Shown here one piece after another: positions 17,930-27,200 of a stretch of 64,000 bases of DNA. Made by a program: the position numbers and the translations under genes. The stretch is from Arthrobacter sp. 24S4-2. GTDB lineage: Bacteria; Actinomycetota; Actinomycetes; Actinomycetales; Micrococcaceae. The notes under the pieces are model-generated. The model did no database searches and had not been told where the DNA came from. It saw only the letters and a program-made list of their open reading frames with translations. Numbering within the stretch: position 1 is the stretch's first letter; the number at the start of each line of letters is the position of its first letter. The DNA lies in assembly GCF_005280255.1 (NCBI RefSeq), contig NZ_CP040018.1, positions 1,178,001 through 1,242,000 on the forward strand. The letters are read 5' to 3'.

Positions 17930-18561
17930 GGAATTCCTAGGTACTTGTGGGTTTGCATGCTGAGTTGCCAGTTGGGGTGTTCCAAGCAGAACTCGACGGC
18001 AAGCCGGGTGTTTTCAACGATGTCCGGACCGTCCATCGGTTGAACGCGAAACGCATCGAAATCCAACTGCTCAAACGTTGTGGGGTTAACGCCTGCCTGG
18101 GGGTATACGAACTTGAGTTCGTTGCCTCCCGAAACGACGAGATCGGCGCCAATCTTGGGGCTCACGCATAGCCAGTCGACGCCTTCCGGAGGGACCTGCG
18201 TACCATTGGTCTCGACGGCGACGTAGAAACCACGGCGTTTTAGCGCTGCCACTGCTTCGTTGTCGAGTTGGAGCAGCGGCTCGCCTCCGGTGCAGACAAC
18301 CATTCGATTGCCTTCCCAGCCGGAAGGCCAGGCGGCCTCAACGGCATCTGCTAGGTCCTCGGGAGTCGCGAACTTTCCGCCGCCTTCACCATCAGTTCCC
18401 ACAAAATCCGTATCGCAGAATTTGCAGACAGCGCGGGCGCGGTCTGCTTCCCGCCCTGTCCATAGGTTGCAAAGGCTGAATCGGCAGAATACAGCAGGTC
18501 GGCCCGCGTGCGTTCCCTCACCTTGGAGGGTGTAGAAGATTTCTTTTACTTTGTAGTTCAA
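17926..18561 (-). CDS. queE: 7-carboxy-7-deazaguanine synthase QueE
   Basis: 211 aa radical-SAM enzyme that makes 7-carboxy-7-deazaguanine from 6-carboxytetrahydropterin. It begins with the conserved KEIFYTLQGEGTHAGRPAVF. The iron-sulfur cysteines occur as C31-x14-C46-x2-C49 (CNLWTGREADRARAVCKFC), the extended cluster loop of this QueE group. It continues MVVCTGGEPLLQLD, AVETNGTQVPPEGVDWLCVS and SGGNELKFVYPQ. The start is taken as TTG at 18561, one base after the queC stop, because upstream in-frame starts would overlap queC. It overlaps queD by ATGA. Confidence 0.93.
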   Translation of the reverse strand: MNYKVKEIFYTLQGEGTHAGRPAVFCRFSLCNLWTGREADRARAVCKFCDTDFVGTDGEGGGKFATPEDLADAVEAAWPSGWEGNRMVVCTGGEPLLQLDNEAVAALKRRGFYVAVETNGTQVPPEGVDWLCVSPKIGADLVVSGGNELKFVYPQAGVNPTTFEQLDFDAFRVQPMDGPDIVENTRLAVEFCLEHPNWQLSMQTHKYLGIP

Positions 18562-18562
18562 G

Positions 18563-19252
18563 TTACACGCCCTGGTAGGTGACGGGGTCATGGCTGCCTG
18601 CGTCCGCGAAGCCCTTGAGACGGAGGAGGCATGAGTCGCAGTGTCCGCACGCGTGGCCCGCGTCATCCGGGTCATAGCAAGACGACGTCAGGCCATAGTC
18701 GACGCCAAGAGCCAGTCCCATTTGGACGATCTCACCTTTGGTCTTGTCCATCAGTGGGGTGTGGATCTTAATTACTCCGCCCTCGACACCGGCCCGAGTT
18801 GCCAGGTTGGCCATCGCTTCAAACGCTTGGATGTACTCGGGGCGGCAGTCCGGATAGCCGGAGTAATCAAGGGCATTCACGCCAATGAAGATATCCGTGG
18901 ATCCCAGCACCTCGGCGTAGGCCAGTGCGAAAGACAGGAACACTGTGTTTCTTGCCGGCACGTATGTGACTGGGATATTCTCTTCTACCTGGTCGACGGA
19001 CTCGTGTTTTGGGACGTCCACGTCTGCAGTCAGGGCTGATCCACCAAATACTCGAAGATCGATATCACAAACGACGTGGTTCTTGACGCCCTGCGCCTCT
19101 GCGACACGTTGAGCGGCCTGGAGTTCCACAACATGTCGCTGTCCGTAACGGAAGCTCAGGGCGTAAGGCTCGAAGCCCTCGCTCTTCGCGTGCGCGAGTA
19201 CCGTCGTTGAGTCCAGTCCGCCGCTCAATAGAACGATTGCCTTGCGTGTCAT
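18563..19252 (-). CDS. queC: 7-cyano-7-deazaguanine (preQ0) synthase QueC
   Basis: 229 aa ATP-dependent ligase that converts 7-carboxy-7-deazaguanine and ammonia to preQ0. The PP-loop AIVLLSGGLDSTTVLAHAKS is near the N-terminus. The family blocks SFRYGQRHVVELQAA, VPARNTVFLSFALAYAEV, GVNALDYSGYPDCRPEYIQA and the zinc-binding C-terminal cysteines (SSCYDP, HACGHCDSCLLRLKGF) are complete. The ATG at 19252 was preferred to the longer frame from 19423, which would run through the shared promoter and into dpdC. It is first in the leftward preQ0 operon and divergent from dpdC. Confidence 0.95.
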   Translation of the reverse strand: MTRKAIVLLSGGLDSTTVLAHAKSEGFEPYALSFRYGQRHVVELQAAQRVAEAQGVKNHVVCDIDLRVFGGSALTADVDVPKHESVDQVEENIPVTYVPARNTVFLSFALAYAEVLGSTDIFIGVNALDYSGYPDCRPEYIQAFEAMANLATRAGVEGGVIKIHTPLMDKTKGEIVQMGLALGVDYGLTSSCYDPDDAGHACGHCDSCLLRLKGFADAGSHDPVTYQGV

Positions 19253-19285
19253 GCCATCCCTAACTTCGATCTGGTTTTCGCCTTC

Positions 19286-19305
19286 TAGGTGTGTACTACA
19301 CCCTA
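19286..19305. promoter_or_regulatory. inverted repeat in the queC/dpdC divergent promoter region
   Basis: TAGGTGT-N5-ACACC(C)TA lies in the 117-bp region between the oppositely oriented queC and dpdC starts. It has 7-bp arms with one bulged base. Its position suits an operator controlling both the preQ0 and modification operons. No known regulator motif is recognised, so the role is inferred. Confidence 0.35.
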
Positions 19306-19369
19306 GCCGGAAACTACACGATACAGTAGGTACGACACATCGACAGTTAAGGACAGGGGTCAACAGGAC

Positions 19370-20254
19370 GTGGCAGAGAAACTGACGCTGGTCGTCACGT
19401 GTACCGACCGCAAATCTGCGCAACCAGTTGACAGTTTGCGGGTCGGGAATCTTCCTGCCGGCCCCCTGCAGGAGCGAGCGAGCCAGTGGCGTGAAGCGCT
19501 CCGCAAAGAGAGCGCACGCACACCCCTGCGTCAGCTCTACCAGGGCGACGCGTGGACTCAGGTGCTCAGGTTGGAGGACGCAACGCGGCGGGCTGGCTTC
19601 GATCCAACTCTGCTCGTGGCCTCAGCAGGGCTTGGCCTGGTGTCCGCGGACGAAGAGTGGCCCGCGTATGCAGCCACGTTCTCGCCTCGACACGCGGATT
19701 CCATTGGCACCAGTGGCACGGAGAACAAGAGATGGTGGCACTTGATGACCGACGGTCAGACGAACTTGGACGATCAGGTAACAGGTCAAACTCTACTCGT
19801 TCTCTCCGAAACCTATTCCAGCGCGATGGCTGACGATGTGAACAGAATGGGGAAGCGCGAGGACGTGGTTGTCTTCGGAGGTTCACCTGACTTGCCAACG
19901 AACCTGCGCATTCCAGCGGATCGGGGATTGAGGGCTGCCCTCGGCGGGACTTCAGGCAGCCTGAACCTCCGGACCGCGACTGCTTGGGTCAAGAGCCTTA
20001 ACGCCCCGACGCTGGTGGGGCAGCGGGATCACGATGAGTGGCGAAACTGGGTCCAGGAGACCCGCAAACCAGAGTCCTACAACCGAATCCAGATGTCTGA
20101 TGCTGATATCCTCAGCTTTCTTCAAGACATCCGACGAATACAACCAGACATCTCCAAAACGCGGGCGCTGCGTATGCTACGGGACGCGGGTTCGGCCTGT
20201 GAACAGAAGCGCTTTAGTGGGCTCTTTAGCATCGCGGTAAAGGATAAGAAATGA
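19370..20254 (+). CDS. dpdC: DpdC: YaaA/DUF328-like protein converting preQ0 in DNA
   Basis: 294 aa from the GTG at 19370. The N-terminal part resembles YaaA/DUF328-type proteins: LTLVVTCTDRKSAQPVDSLR, LYQGDAWTQVLRLEDA, LLVASAGLGLVSADEEWPAY, ATFSPRHADSI. In the Salmonella dpd system DpdC is required to convert 2'-deoxy-preQ0 to 2'-deoxy-7-amido-7-deazaguanine (established for that system). Here it is first in the rightward operon and its stop overlaps dpdB by ATGA. The C-terminal tail (MSDADILSFLQDIRRIQPDI, ALRMLRDAGSACEQKRF) looks like a small helical domain. Assignment rests on motif pattern plus gene neighbourhood. Confidence 0.85.
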   Translation: MAEKLTLVVTCTDRKSAQPVDSLRVGNLPAGPLQERASQWREALRKESARTPLRQLYQGDAWTQVLRLEDATRRAGFDPTLLVASAGLGLVSADEEWPAYAATFSPRHADSIGTSGTENKRWWHLMTDGQTNLDDQVTGQTLLVLSETYSSAMADDVNRMGKREDVVVFGGSPDLPTNLRIPADRGLRAALGGTSGSLNLRTATAWVKSLNAPTLVGQRDHDEWRNWVQETRKPESYNRIQMSDADILSFLQDIRRIQPDISKTRALRMLRDAGSACEQKRFSGLFSIAVKDKK

Positions 20255-21384
20255 CCCAAAAATGGCTGGAACGCCGTGCCCTCAAAGTTCTTCAGAATGA
20301 GGGCACTCCGCTTTACCTGTTCGCTCTAGCTGCTGAAGAAGTCGATCTCATCGCCTCAGTGGCTCGGATAGGCCGTAGCGAGGCAGGGAAGCTCATCGGG
20401 TATCAACGGCCTGAGAAGAAGAAGCACGTGAAGCAGATTCAGGATTACTTGGATAGCGCGGACGTTCTCTTTCCTAACGGGTTGATTCTCGCTCTTCCGC
20501 CAGAGGTCCGCTTTAGGTCAAGCCGTGGTCCCGCGACCAGCGACGGCCTTGTTATCGCTGGAACTCTTGAGATCCCTATGAGTGAGGGGCCAGATGGCCC
20601 GCGTCCAGCCTGGATCGTCGATGGACAACAGCGAAGTCTTGCGCTTTCACGGACGAAGAACCGTCGACTGCCTGTTCCTATTGCAGGCTTCGTTGCCGAC
20701 ACGCTGGAACTCCAGCGGGAGCAGTTCCTGAGAGTCAACACGGTTCAGCCTCTGCCGGCCAACCTCGTCACAGAACTGTTGCCTGAGATAACTCGAGTTC
20801 CTTCCGGAAGGATGCCAACACGAAAACTACCTTCTGCATTGGTCGACATGCTGAATCAAGATCCGTTGTCTCCGTTTGCGGGGATGATCAAGCGCGCCTC
20901 GACAACCGACGAGGCTAAGAAGACGGCTATCGTCACGGATACCGGCCTCGTGGAGGCACTCAAGGAGTCCTTGGAATCTCCTTCTGGAGTGTTGTTCCCG
21001 TATCGAAATATCGCAACCGGGACAACTGACACCGAGGGGATACGCGACGTTCTGATTACCTATTGGAGCGCAGTCCGAAACACCTTCCCCCAGGCATGGG
21101 GACTGCCCCCCACCAAGTCGCGCCTTATGGGAGGCGTCGGAATTCGAGCGATGGGCCGTCTTATGGAGCGTGTTATGGCCCATGTCGATGCAGGCGCTGC
21201 CACTGCGATTCAGGATGCCGAATCAGAGTTGCAGGTCATCGTTGACTCCTGTTTTTGGACGAAGGGGACGTGGCCCGAACTGGGCTTGCCTTGGGATGAA
21301 CTCCAAAACACACCTCGGCACATCAGCGCCTTGTCCAATTATCTAGCTAGGGCTTACGTGACAAACCGGGCGACCTCAAAGTGA
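20251..21384 (+). CDS. dpdB: DpdB: DGQHR-domain protein, first copy
   Basis: 377 aa. The DGQHR/DndB-like fold is marked by GYQRPEKKKHVKQIQDYL, FPNGLILALPPEVRF, the signature WIVDGQQRSLAL (residues 121-132; Gln in place of His) and REQFLRVNTVQPLPANLVTE. In the Salmonella system DpdB is needed together with DpdA to insert preQ0 into DNA; its precise role is less clear. Translation is coupled on both sides, ATGA with dpdC and GTGA with dpdA. A second, divergent copy lies just after dpdA (22621-23724). Distinction from DndB relies on the neighbourhood: no dndA, C, D or E genes are present. Confidence 0.87.
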   Translation: MTQKWLERRALKVLQNEGTPLYLFALAAEEVDLIASVARIGRSEAGKLIGYQRPEKKKHVKQIQDYLDSADVLFPNGLILALPPEVRFRSSRGPATSDGLVIAGTLEIPMSEGPDGPRPAWIVDGQQRSLALSRTKNRRLPVPIAGFVADTLELQREQFLRVNTVQPLPANLVTELLPEITRVPSGRMPTRKLPSALVDMLNQDPLSPFAGMIKRASTTDEAKKTAIVTDTGLVEALKESLESPSGVLFPYRNIATGTTDTEGIRDVLITYWSAVRNTFPQAWGLPPTKSRLMGGVGIRAMGRLMERVMAHVDAGAATAIQDAESELQVIVDSCFWTKGTWPELGLPWDELQNTPRHISALSNYLARAYVTNRATSK

Positions 21385-22628
21385 GGTTCTACTTCCCCGA
21401 CAGCCAGGACTTGGTAAGCCCAGGCTATAACTTCCAGCACGACGAATATCCGCCGTCACGGGTAAGGCAACGGGACGACCTCTATGCGCATGAGATTCTG
21501 GATGCCCCACCGTACAGCGGTCTTCTGGTGAGCAAATCTATCGTCGACGGCGCGATGAAGGGCTCGGGAAAATACACGGGGGCCCAGCGGGCCCGACTCT
21601 ACAGACTGGGTATACGAGGCTTTTTCCGGCTGCCGGATTCCATTGAGTCACTGGGCGACAACGGCGCATTCAACTACGCGGATGAACTCGTTCCGCCTGT
21701 GACGGTCGAGGAAACACTCGACTTCTATGAGGGGTGCGGGTTCGATGCCGGCGTCAGCGTTGACCACATTATCTTCGGGTATGACCCACTGGCGTCTTTG
21801 GAGAAAGTTGACCCCGCTTGGGCGGAGCGCCGGCGAATCACTCTTCGCCTCGCAGAGGAGTTCATCACGCGAGTAACCGACCAAGGGCTCAAACTCAAGC
21901 CGGTAGGCGCTGCTCAGGGATGGAGTCCGGCCAGCTATGCGGATAGCGTTCGCCAACTGCAGGCTATGGGTTATCGCAGGATCGCACTGGGCGGAATGGT
22001 GCCTCTGAAGACCAAAGATATCCTCGAGTGCCTGCAGGCGATCGATCTGGTTCGGTCTCCGACAACGGAACTGCATCTCCTGGGAATCACTCGGGTGGAA
22101 TCGATGGATGCTTTCAGCGAGTATGGGGTCACGAGTTTCGACAGTACGTCAGCATTCCGACAAGCTTTTATGGACGATCGGAATAACTTTCATACCGAGC
22201 ACGAATCGTTCATCGCGCTGCGGGTTCCGCAAGTCGACGGGAACCCTACCCTGAAGCGGGCCATCCTGGCTGGCCGAGTTTCGCAGAAGGAAGCCATAGC
22301 GCAGGAACGAGTTTGCCTGCGCGCTCTACGCGAGTTCGATGGAAGCGATCAGGCCATCCAAAGAGCCCTGACCGAGCTCGGCGCCTACGAGTCAATCTGT
22401 CAGGTCAAGAAGAGTTACCTCGGCGAATACAAACGTACGCTTGATGCCGCTCCTTGGAGCGATTGCAAATGCTCGCTCTGCCGGAAGCTTGGTATAGAGA
22501 TTGCCATCTTCCGAGGGACCGAGAGGAACAAGCGTCGAGGCTTCCACAATATGTCGGTGCTGGCCAGCAAGATGAAGAAACTGAAGAGCAACACGCTCGT
22601 ATCCACAACAAGGAGTAACAATGGCTGA
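21381..22628 (+). CDS. dpdA: DpdA: DNA-guanine transglycosylase (TGT-like), inserts preQ0 into DNA
   Basis: 415 aa homologue of tRNA-guanine transglycosylase that exchanges guanine in DNA for a 7-deazaguanine base. The TGT substrate-binding motif appears as LGDNGAFNY (Asp 93), followed by SVDHIIFGYDPLASL (Asp 128) and MGYRRIALGGMVPLKTKDI. The zinc site is present at the C-terminus as C362-x-C364-x2-C367-x21-H389, close to the spacing in TGT. The start is GTG at 21381, overlapping the dpdB stop. The stop overlaps the next gene by 8 bp. This gene defines the island as a DNA-modification system; which guanines are changed cannot be read from the sequence. Confidence 0.93.
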   Translation: MRFYFPDSQDLVSPGYNFQHDEYPPSRVRQRDDLYAHEILDAPPYSGLLVSKSIVDGAMKGSGKYTGAQRARLYRLGIRGFFRLPDSIESLGDNGAFNYADELVPPVTVEETLDFYEGCGFDAGVSVDHIIFGYDPLASLEKVDPAWAERRRITLRLAEEFITRVTDQGLKLKPVGAAQGWSPASYADSVRQLQAMGYRRIALGGMVPLKTKDILECLQAIDLVRSPTTELHLLGITRVESMDAFSEYGVTSFDSTSAFRQAFMDDRNNFHTEHESFIALRVPQVDGNPTLKRAILAGRVSQKEAIAQERVCLRALREFDGSDQAIQRALTELGAYESICQVKKSYLGEYKRTLDAAPWSDCKCSLCRKLGIEIAIFRGTERNKRRGFHNMSVLASKMKKLKSNTLVSTTRSNNG

Positions 22629-23724
22629 CCGTTACGAGATGAGGCTGCCGGCGATCCGGCTGCGACAGGGCGGGCAATACATCTATTGCTTTGGGGTGGA
22701 CGGCAAGCGCATTCACGACTTTGCAACAGTTTCCCGCGTTCACCGCGACGACGACTTGCTGCAGGGATACCAAAGGCCGGAGGTCTTAAGTCACATTCGA
22801 GCGATTCGGCGTTACCTCGAATCGGATTCGCCGCTTCTGCCTAACGCGATTGTCCTCGCTTTTGACGAACGTGTGACATTTGAGCCGACTGCCCCTGTCG
22901 GCGATTTGTCGTACTCGACAGTAGGGGAACTCGTTATTCCGGTTGATGAATCTCTGCCAGACGACGAGAAGCCGGCTTGGCTTGTTGACGGCCAACAGCG
23001 CAGCGCTGCAATCCGCGATGCCGACCTGGCTGAATTTCCCGTCGCAGCGGTCGCCTTCATTGCCCGTGGCGAAGCAGAACAACGCTCGCAGTTTATCCTC
23101 GTGAACAACACGAAGCCTTTGCCCAAGGGACTCATCCATGAACTCTTGCCCGACACCACCGGGCATCTCCCCGTCGCTTATGCGCGAAAGCAACTTCCGG
23201 CCTTGATCATGACGCGTCTGAATGCATCTGCAAAGCAGATTGGCACACCATTCGGAGGCCGAATCGCTACCCCGACGACGCCCGACGGGTACATAAAGGA
23301 CAACAGTGTCCTGAAAATGATCGAAAACAGCCTCTACGAGGGAGCGCTGTACCAGTACAGAGATCCCAGCGACGGCTCGGCTGATGTGGAGCAGGTGCAG
23401 CTTCACCTGAACTATTTCTGGACCGTCGTACAGTCCGTCTTTCCGGAGGCATGGGCGTTGCCGCCGCTCAAGTCACGACTTACTCATGGCGCGGGCATCC
23501 AGTCTTTGGGATATGTCATGGACTCACTGACCGAGGGCGTACCTGCGGCCGAACTCCCCGGTCTGGATCTCGAAAGTACAATCTACAAGCTCAAGCCCCT
23601 TGTCGCGTGGACGACCGGAACGTGGGAATTTTCCACCGACAATGTGCGTCGATGGAACGGGCTCCAGAACACGCCGACAGACGTTCGACTGCTGACGAAC
23701 CACCTACTTCGGGCGCTTCGGTGA
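22621..23724 (+). CDS. DpdB-like DGQHR-domain protein, second copy
   Basis: 367 aa. It shows the same order of blocks as DpdB: GYQRPEVLSHIRAIRRYLES, PNAIVLAFDERVTFE, LVDGQQRSAAIRDADL (DGQQR at 123-127), RSQFILVNNTKPLPKGLIHE, ALPPLKSRLTHGAGIQSLGY. The ATG at 22621 has AAGGAG five bases upstream and overlaps the dpdA stop. The sequence is clearly diverged from the first copy, so this is an old duplication or a second recruited subunit rather than a recent repeat. The two may form a hetero-oligomer around DpdA, or serve different steps; that is inference. Confidence 0.85.
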   Translation: MADRYEMRLPAIRLRQGGQYIYCFGVDGKRIHDFATVSRVHRDDDLLQGYQRPEVLSHIRAIRRYLESDSPLLPNAIVLAFDERVTFEPTAPVGDLSYSTVGELVIPVDESLPDDEKPAWLVDGQQRSAAIRDADLAEFPVAAVAFIARGEAEQRSQFILVNNTKPLPKGLIHELLPDTTGHLPVAYARKQLPALIMTRLNASAKQIGTPFGGRIATPTTPDGYIKDNSVLKMIENSLYEGALYQYRDPSDGSADVEQVQLHLNYFWTVVQSVFPEAWALPPLKSRLTHGAGIQSLGYVMDSLTEGVPAAELPGLDLESTIYKLKPLVAWTTGTWEFSTDNVRRWNGLQNTPTDVRLLTNHLLRALR

Positions 23725-24031
23725 GTGCTTGAGATAGCTCCTAGCCATGGCTATTTGCGGCGCCAACCGTCACTCACTGGCCAGGGCAACGTGTCCGAGT
23801 CCGGCATCTTGGCAATACCGGTTTGATGCTCAGGAGGACCTGCTGGGCGCGAAACCACCTGACAATCGCTGGCTTGCAACTATCAACGTGTCTGGACGCG
23901 TGGACTTCGTCAGCGCGTCGCCGCCGCTGCACGCCGATTGATGATTAGATAAGGTTGTTCTGACGCGTCACCGTTGCGCCGCGCTAGGCTTCAAGAATGG
24001 GGATGGCAGCGGAGTAACTAGCAAGGAGCAC
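23725..24031. other. 307-bp gap inside the dpd island
   Basis: It is the only long gap in the rightward dpd genes. It holds a weak 64-codon frame (23747-23941, no ribosome binding site) and an AT-rich segment near 23937-23960 (GATTGATGATTAGATAAGG) that may contain a promoter for the dpdE-to-dpdD operon. No clear terminator was found after 23724. Confidence 0.4.
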
Positions 24032-24208
24032 ATGAGAGTGTCCGCGCCTACCGTTGTCGCATGTCCACTTCTAGGGTGCAGGAACAGGCTACTGGCAGAC
24101 CACTTGTGTCTGGCCAGACACAAAATATCAGTGTCTAGCGCCCCCGTCATGGCTCGCTCAGGAATCGGTACCGACGCAGCGGCATGCGGCCACGGGGTGT
24201 GCGTTTGA
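24032..24208 (+). CDS. small Cys/His-rich ORF coupled to dpdE
   Basis: 58 codons starting at the ATG at 24032 with AAGGAG three bases upstream. The N-terminal half reads VVACPLLGCRNRLLADHLCL followed by ARH, with Cys-x4-Cys and later His/Cys residues, like a small zinc finger. The TGA stop (24206-24208) overlaps the TTG proposed as dpdE start (TTGA), which suggests coupled translation. The C-terminal half looks less protein-like. It is not known as part of dpd clusters as far as I recall. It could be a chance frame; support is start signal, coupling and Cys pattern only. Confidence 0.35.
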   Translation: MRVSAPTVVACPLLGCRNRLLADHLCLARHKISVSSAPVMARSGIGTDAAACGHGVCV

Positions 24209-27200
24209 GTACAGACAGGCTTTCCATCGGCGACCTTGTTACATACATCGGAGCGCCCGGCATCGGCAGAATGGTTGAACTCGGCCATGATGTAGCAACC
24301 GTGGAGTTCTTCGAGTCGGTGTCGGAGCCTTCGGTAGGTGTAACGACTGTCTCTCTGAACGCACTGGAGGGCGTCCTCCTTGGGCGCGAGAGCCGTGTCT
24401 TCTTCCAGGATGAGGATCATAAGTGGCGCGCAGGCCGCGTGGTGGCTCCGACTACCGACGCGCAGGGCGGTGTTCAGTACTTCGTGCGTCTGCCCAATAC
24501 GATTCAGGACACGATCGTTGAGGTCTCGCGCATCCGAGTCCGCTGGGACAAGCCACCACGAGATCCGCTTCAGATCTTGCTCGCCGGCGGCAACGAGACA
24601 CCACGATTTCGCGATGCACGTCAACCTGTCCGCAGGTTGCTCCTCCAAGACCGGGCCTCGAGTGCGTCCGCGACTGGTATTTCGTCTTCTGGCGTACAGA
24701 TGCACCCTCACCAGGTAGCGGCCGCCTTCCGAGTCCTCCACGATCCGATCCAGCGTTATCTGCTTGCAGATGAGGTCGGTATGGGAAAGACGATCGAGGC
24801 CGGATTCGTCATACGCCAGACACTCATCGACGATCCGAGGCGCAAAGTCGGCATCATCTGTCCTGATGCTCTCGTCGAACAGTGGCGAGCCGAACTTCGC
24901 GACAAGTTCTACATCGGCGATTTCGGCAGACGCGTGAGAGTTGTTGGCCACTCCGATACTCCGGGTTGGAAATGCCTGGGGACCGTCGACCTGTTGGTCG
25001 TGGACGAAGCGCATCTTCTTGGCAAGGTCACATCACCTGATGAGCCGACGTACATGTTGCTGACTTCGCTCGCACACAGCGCGACTCGGCTGCTTTTGCT
25101 CTCCGCGACGCCGTTCACTCAGGAAAGCACTACCCATCTAGCCCTGCTGCATCTGCTCGATGGCGAACTCTTCTCCTGGGGGCGTCGGGCGGAATTCGAG
25201 TCGTTACTTGCGGCACGACGCGAACTCTCCTATGCGATCTACTTGCTCGATGAGGCGCCCGATCCCGAGAATCCTGAGTATCTTCAGCACCAACTTGAGG
25301 AAGTTCAGGCGCTGGTTCCTCACGATGAACTCCTTAATCAGCGAATAGAAGAGGTGATGTCCTCTTTCGACTTGAGTCCCGTGGATGCCGGGTTGCTTAA
25401 CCGTCGGGTTGCGGCTCTCAGGGCGCATGTGTCCGAGACTTATCGCTTGCATCAGCGCGTCATCAGGAACAGGCGCCATAATGTTCTGCAACAGCGACTC
25501 GACGATGAAGGTGTAATGACGCCGTTCTCGCTCACTGGAAGGACCAAGCCGCGGCTTGTTCGGCTCCGTTCTGAAGAGTTGGACAGCACAGCGGCCCTGG
25601 TTGACGACTGGCTCTCGGAGTGCAGTTCACATGTGCTCGACAACGCGTTGGATGCACGCTCGTACGCCGCTGTAGCTGGTGTGCTCGTTTCTCGGCTCGG
25701 TGGTCCGATGCGTGATCTCATCCAGATACTGCATTGCCGATCAGGCCTGCAGGCCCCGCCACCGTCGCTCTCCGGGGAGGAACTAGCAATCCTTAACTTG
25801 GCGCCAACGATGCCGTTTGAACGCGACCTCGTAGACCTAGCGGAATCCACCGCCGAGGATGCTGTTCTGGCGCTCGCGGACGCTATCGTGGATCGGTCTG
25901 CCCCTGGTCAGAGGGTTGTTGCCTTCTGCGGTCGCGGCTCGTTCGCGAAGGAATTGGTTGCCACACTCCAGAAGTCGATACGCGGCCGAGGTTCAGCTTT
26001 TGCTCACCTCGTCGGCCAGTCCGACACGGAAAGGGAGGACTCCGTTCAAGAGTGGCGGCGGCGTGGCGGCGTTCTGGTAGTGGACGAGTCCGGTGATGTC
26101 GGGCGCAACCTGCAGGACGCGACCTTGATTGTGCACGCTCGGCTTCCGTGGAATCCGAACGAGCTTGAGCAGCGCATCGGTCGGGTTGACCGGTACGGAC
26201 GCAACGCGGTGGCTCATGGATTCGTCGCGACCGACAGCGACTCCTATGGAGTGCTGGCGACTTGGGCTCGTTTACTGAGTCGAGGATTCAAAGTGTTCGA
26301 GCGGTCCATTTCTGCGGAACAAGAAGTTATTGGTCCGTTGGCATCGGCGGCCTGGGAAGCATTGGTTACAGGAGGCGTCGAGGAGTTTGAATCGCTTGCG
26401 GACTCGACGAGTGAGGCTATTACCGCAGAGACTCGCCGAATCAACGAGCTTGATGCGCTTGAATCCAGTTGGGAGGCGACGGAGGAACTCGGATCCCTAG
26501 CTGAAGCCATCTCGAGGTACGACGAGCGTCACGCAAATATTGCTAAGGCGTTTGGAAACTTACTCGTAGAGGGATTCCGACTCGAGGAGCGTCCTTGGGA
26601 TGGCAGCGTCCGATTTTCAGTCCACGACAGGCATGAGCCGCTCCTTAGTCCTCGGCTCGCCAACTTCTTAGCCGTGGGGGAGAAGTCCCGCATTGGGGCA
26701 TTCGATCGCTGGCGATTGGTGCCGGGAAAACGGCTCTTTCGCCGGGGTAATCCGTTCATCGATGGAGTGGAACGAGTTCTGGAACTTGATGATCGTGGCC
26801 AGGCTAGTGCATTTTGGCGAGTCGATCCCCGATGGCAGTACGATGCCGTCGTCTACTTTGCCTTCGATTTCCAAGTCGAGGCGGATCCCGAGCCCCTTAT
26901 GCAGATGCTCGGGGGCGACCGCGGGCATCTTGCTACGGCCATGCGCCGGTGCGATTGGGCGCTGGCTCCGTTCGAGCGGCGGGTGTGGATCGACACGAGT
27001 TCGACGGCGATGGTCGAGGCAGAGGGCGACTTGCGATTTCTCAACGCGCCATTCAACGAGACACGCGACAAGAACATGAATCCAGCACGAATCGATGCTC
27101 TTCACAATGTTGTCGGCGCCGGAAACATCTCCTTAGTGGCAACAGCGGCGGCGAAGGCGGCGCACGCCGGGCTTCTAACTACGACTGCTTTGCAGGAGGC

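Noticed and set aside
20251..23724. Dnd phosphorothioation system suggested by DndB-like proteins
   Set aside because: No DndA, C, D or E genes; the TGT-like DpdA and the preQ0 genes explain the DGQHR proteins better.
23747..23941. 64-codon forward frame between the second dpdB and dpdE
   Set aside because: No ribosome binding site, unlike neighbours in composition, no family.
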